Shown here: one piece after another, positions 59,595-60,384 of the stretch
How positions within the stretch are numbered: position 1 is the first letter of the stretch
How the letters are laid out: each line of letters begins with the position of its first letter
NCBI GenBank assembly: GCA_018398765.1
Contig: JAHBMJ010005936.1
Location: forward strand, 1 to 60,384
Direction: 5' to 3'
DNA from: Chromera velia
Taxonomy: Eukaryota > Sar > Chromeraceae
Length of the DNA stretch: 60,384 nt
The notes under the pieces: model-generated
The model's input: only the letters and a program-made list of their open reading frames with translations
What the model was told of the DNA's origin: nothing
The model's database searches: none
Translations under genes and position numbers: made by a program

Positions 59595-60007
59595 TGTTAG
59601 GCCTCAGAGACGAGTGGCCGGGGTGGCGCTCTGGGCCGAAGGGACGCGAGGAGTGCGGTCCCGGAGGACCAAAGTGATTGACGCACGCCGCGCACGCGAG
59701 TCATGCAACACTTTCCAAACAACACTTGATTGCGTTTCACGGAATTGAACAAACAGACTGTATTGCAATAAATGAAAAGAAGTCATAGAGAAATGATGAT
59801 ACAGAGTCTCCTTCTGTATTGGACATGCGCAATACAGAGCGTCTGAATTAAATCTAAATAAACGTGGTTGAAAGATCCAGAGCACCATGCGTCACAGTCT
59901 CTATGCAGTGTCCAAACAAACTAGAAGAACGACCCAAACCAAGGATGCACAGACTTTACACATAAGTTGATAGTCGTCATGCGGCCGTCATGCTAGCCAT
60001 ACCAACA
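59595..60007 (+). repeat. Gypsy element right LTR
   Basis: 413 bp pair of the left LTR, followed by the CGCAT duplication and then satellite sequence. Confidence 0.95.
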
Positions 60008-60384
60008 CGCATGTACAAGAGTTGCGCAACAGTTGTTCATTAATTTGCCGGAGATTGACGTCCCTGCAATTATAATCGATGCATCATTGCATATTGGGAC
60101 TACAATATTTTAGGAAAAAAATAAAAGTGGTAAGACACATCTAGTTTTTTGGGACCGCATGCACAAGAGTTGCGCAACAGTTGTTCATTAATTTGCCGGA
60201 GATTGACGTCCCTGCAATTATAATCGATGAATCATTGCATATTGGGACTATAATATTTTAAGAAAAAAATAAAAGTGGTAAGACACATCTAGTTTTTTGG
60301 GACCGCATGCACAAGAGTTACGCAACAGTTGTTCATTAATTTGCCGGAGATTGGTGATTGAGGTTTTTGTTATGCATGCCGCGT
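60008..60384. repeat. 148-bp satellite array, right segment
   Basis: Two further units and part of a third, with the same strings as at 52.0-53.2 kb. At about 60350 the unit breaks off into a GGTTTTTGTTATGCATGCC-like sequence nearly identical to 45237-45255, which may mark the array edge. Confidence 0.9.

Larger units (their letters stand above)
53233..60007 (+). mobile_element. Ty3/gypsy-type LTR retrotransposon, full length but disrupted
   Basis: LTRs of 413 bp (53233-53645 and 59595-60007) begin TGTTAGG and end in CCATACCAACA (CCATACCAATA on the left). CGCAT is duplicated at 53228-53232 and 60008-60012. The internal order is gag, protease, reverse transcriptase, RNase H, integrase, which is the gypsy order. 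The LTRs differ at roughly a dozen positions by eye, about 3%, so insertion was not very recent. Twelve or so stop codons and a frameshift make this copy non-autonomous. Confidence 0.95.

Overview
The window is nuclear DNA of a eukaryote. Genes are split by many GT-AG introns of about 100-800 bp, the introns are full of microsatellites, and LTR retrotransposons and a satellite array fill the right end. One gene encodes a fused menaquinone/phylloquinone pathway protein, which points to a photosynthetic eukaryote. The GC-rich, microsatellite-laden style would fit a chromerid alga such as Chromera velia, but that organism guess is inference only.

Left part (1-28.7 kb). A multi-exon minus-strand gene of unknown function ends at 306 and can be followed back to about 8.66 kb. 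A plus-strand gene for urease accessory protein UreD runs from 10.5 to 15.85 kb. From 15.85 to 20.4 kb I see no gene; it holds AT-rich DNA and a repeated segment of about 0.6 kb. Two minus-strand genes follow: a coiled-coil, acidic-repeat protein (20.7-23.06 kb) and a secreted alpha/beta hydrolase of the proline-iminopeptidase type (24.42-28.70 kb). For the hydrolase I could assemble eight phase-consistent exons giving 378 aa with a complete Ser-Asp-His triad.

Centre (29.14-43.44 kb). The main gene is a PHYLLO-type fusion, assembled here as 16 phase-consistent exons encoding about 2,769 aa. Its modules are MenF (isochorismate synthase), MenD (SEPHCHC synthase), MenH (SHCHC synthase) and MenC (o-succinylbenzoate synthase). 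They are in the order F-D-H-C, as in the bacterial menFDHC operon, whereas the Arabidopsis PHYLLO order I know is F-D-C-H. Together the modules convert chorismate to o-succinylbenzoate. The gene is divergent from the hydrolase across a 440-bp gap.

Right part (43.4-60.4 kb). AT-rich DNA leads into a 148-bp satellite array. The array is broken by a decayed Ty1/copia-type element (45.91-52.03 kb, 313-bp LTRs, target duplication GAGTT) and a Ty3/gypsy-type element (53.23-60.01 kb, 413-bp LTRs, target duplication CGCAT, tRNA-iMet-like primer site). A foldback pair of copia LTR ends lies at 44.7 kb.

The most unusual recurring signal is that short tandem repeats in three unrelated genes are built from an exon edge plus its splice site: 47 bp x3 at 3.3 kb (donor), 127 bp x3 at 26.4-26.8 kb (in-frame 36-nt mini-exon), and 71 bp x14 at 41.4-42.3 kb (acceptor of a MenC exon). 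A short dispersed sequence with a GAATTC core sits between direct duplications of its flanks at several of the repeated sites.
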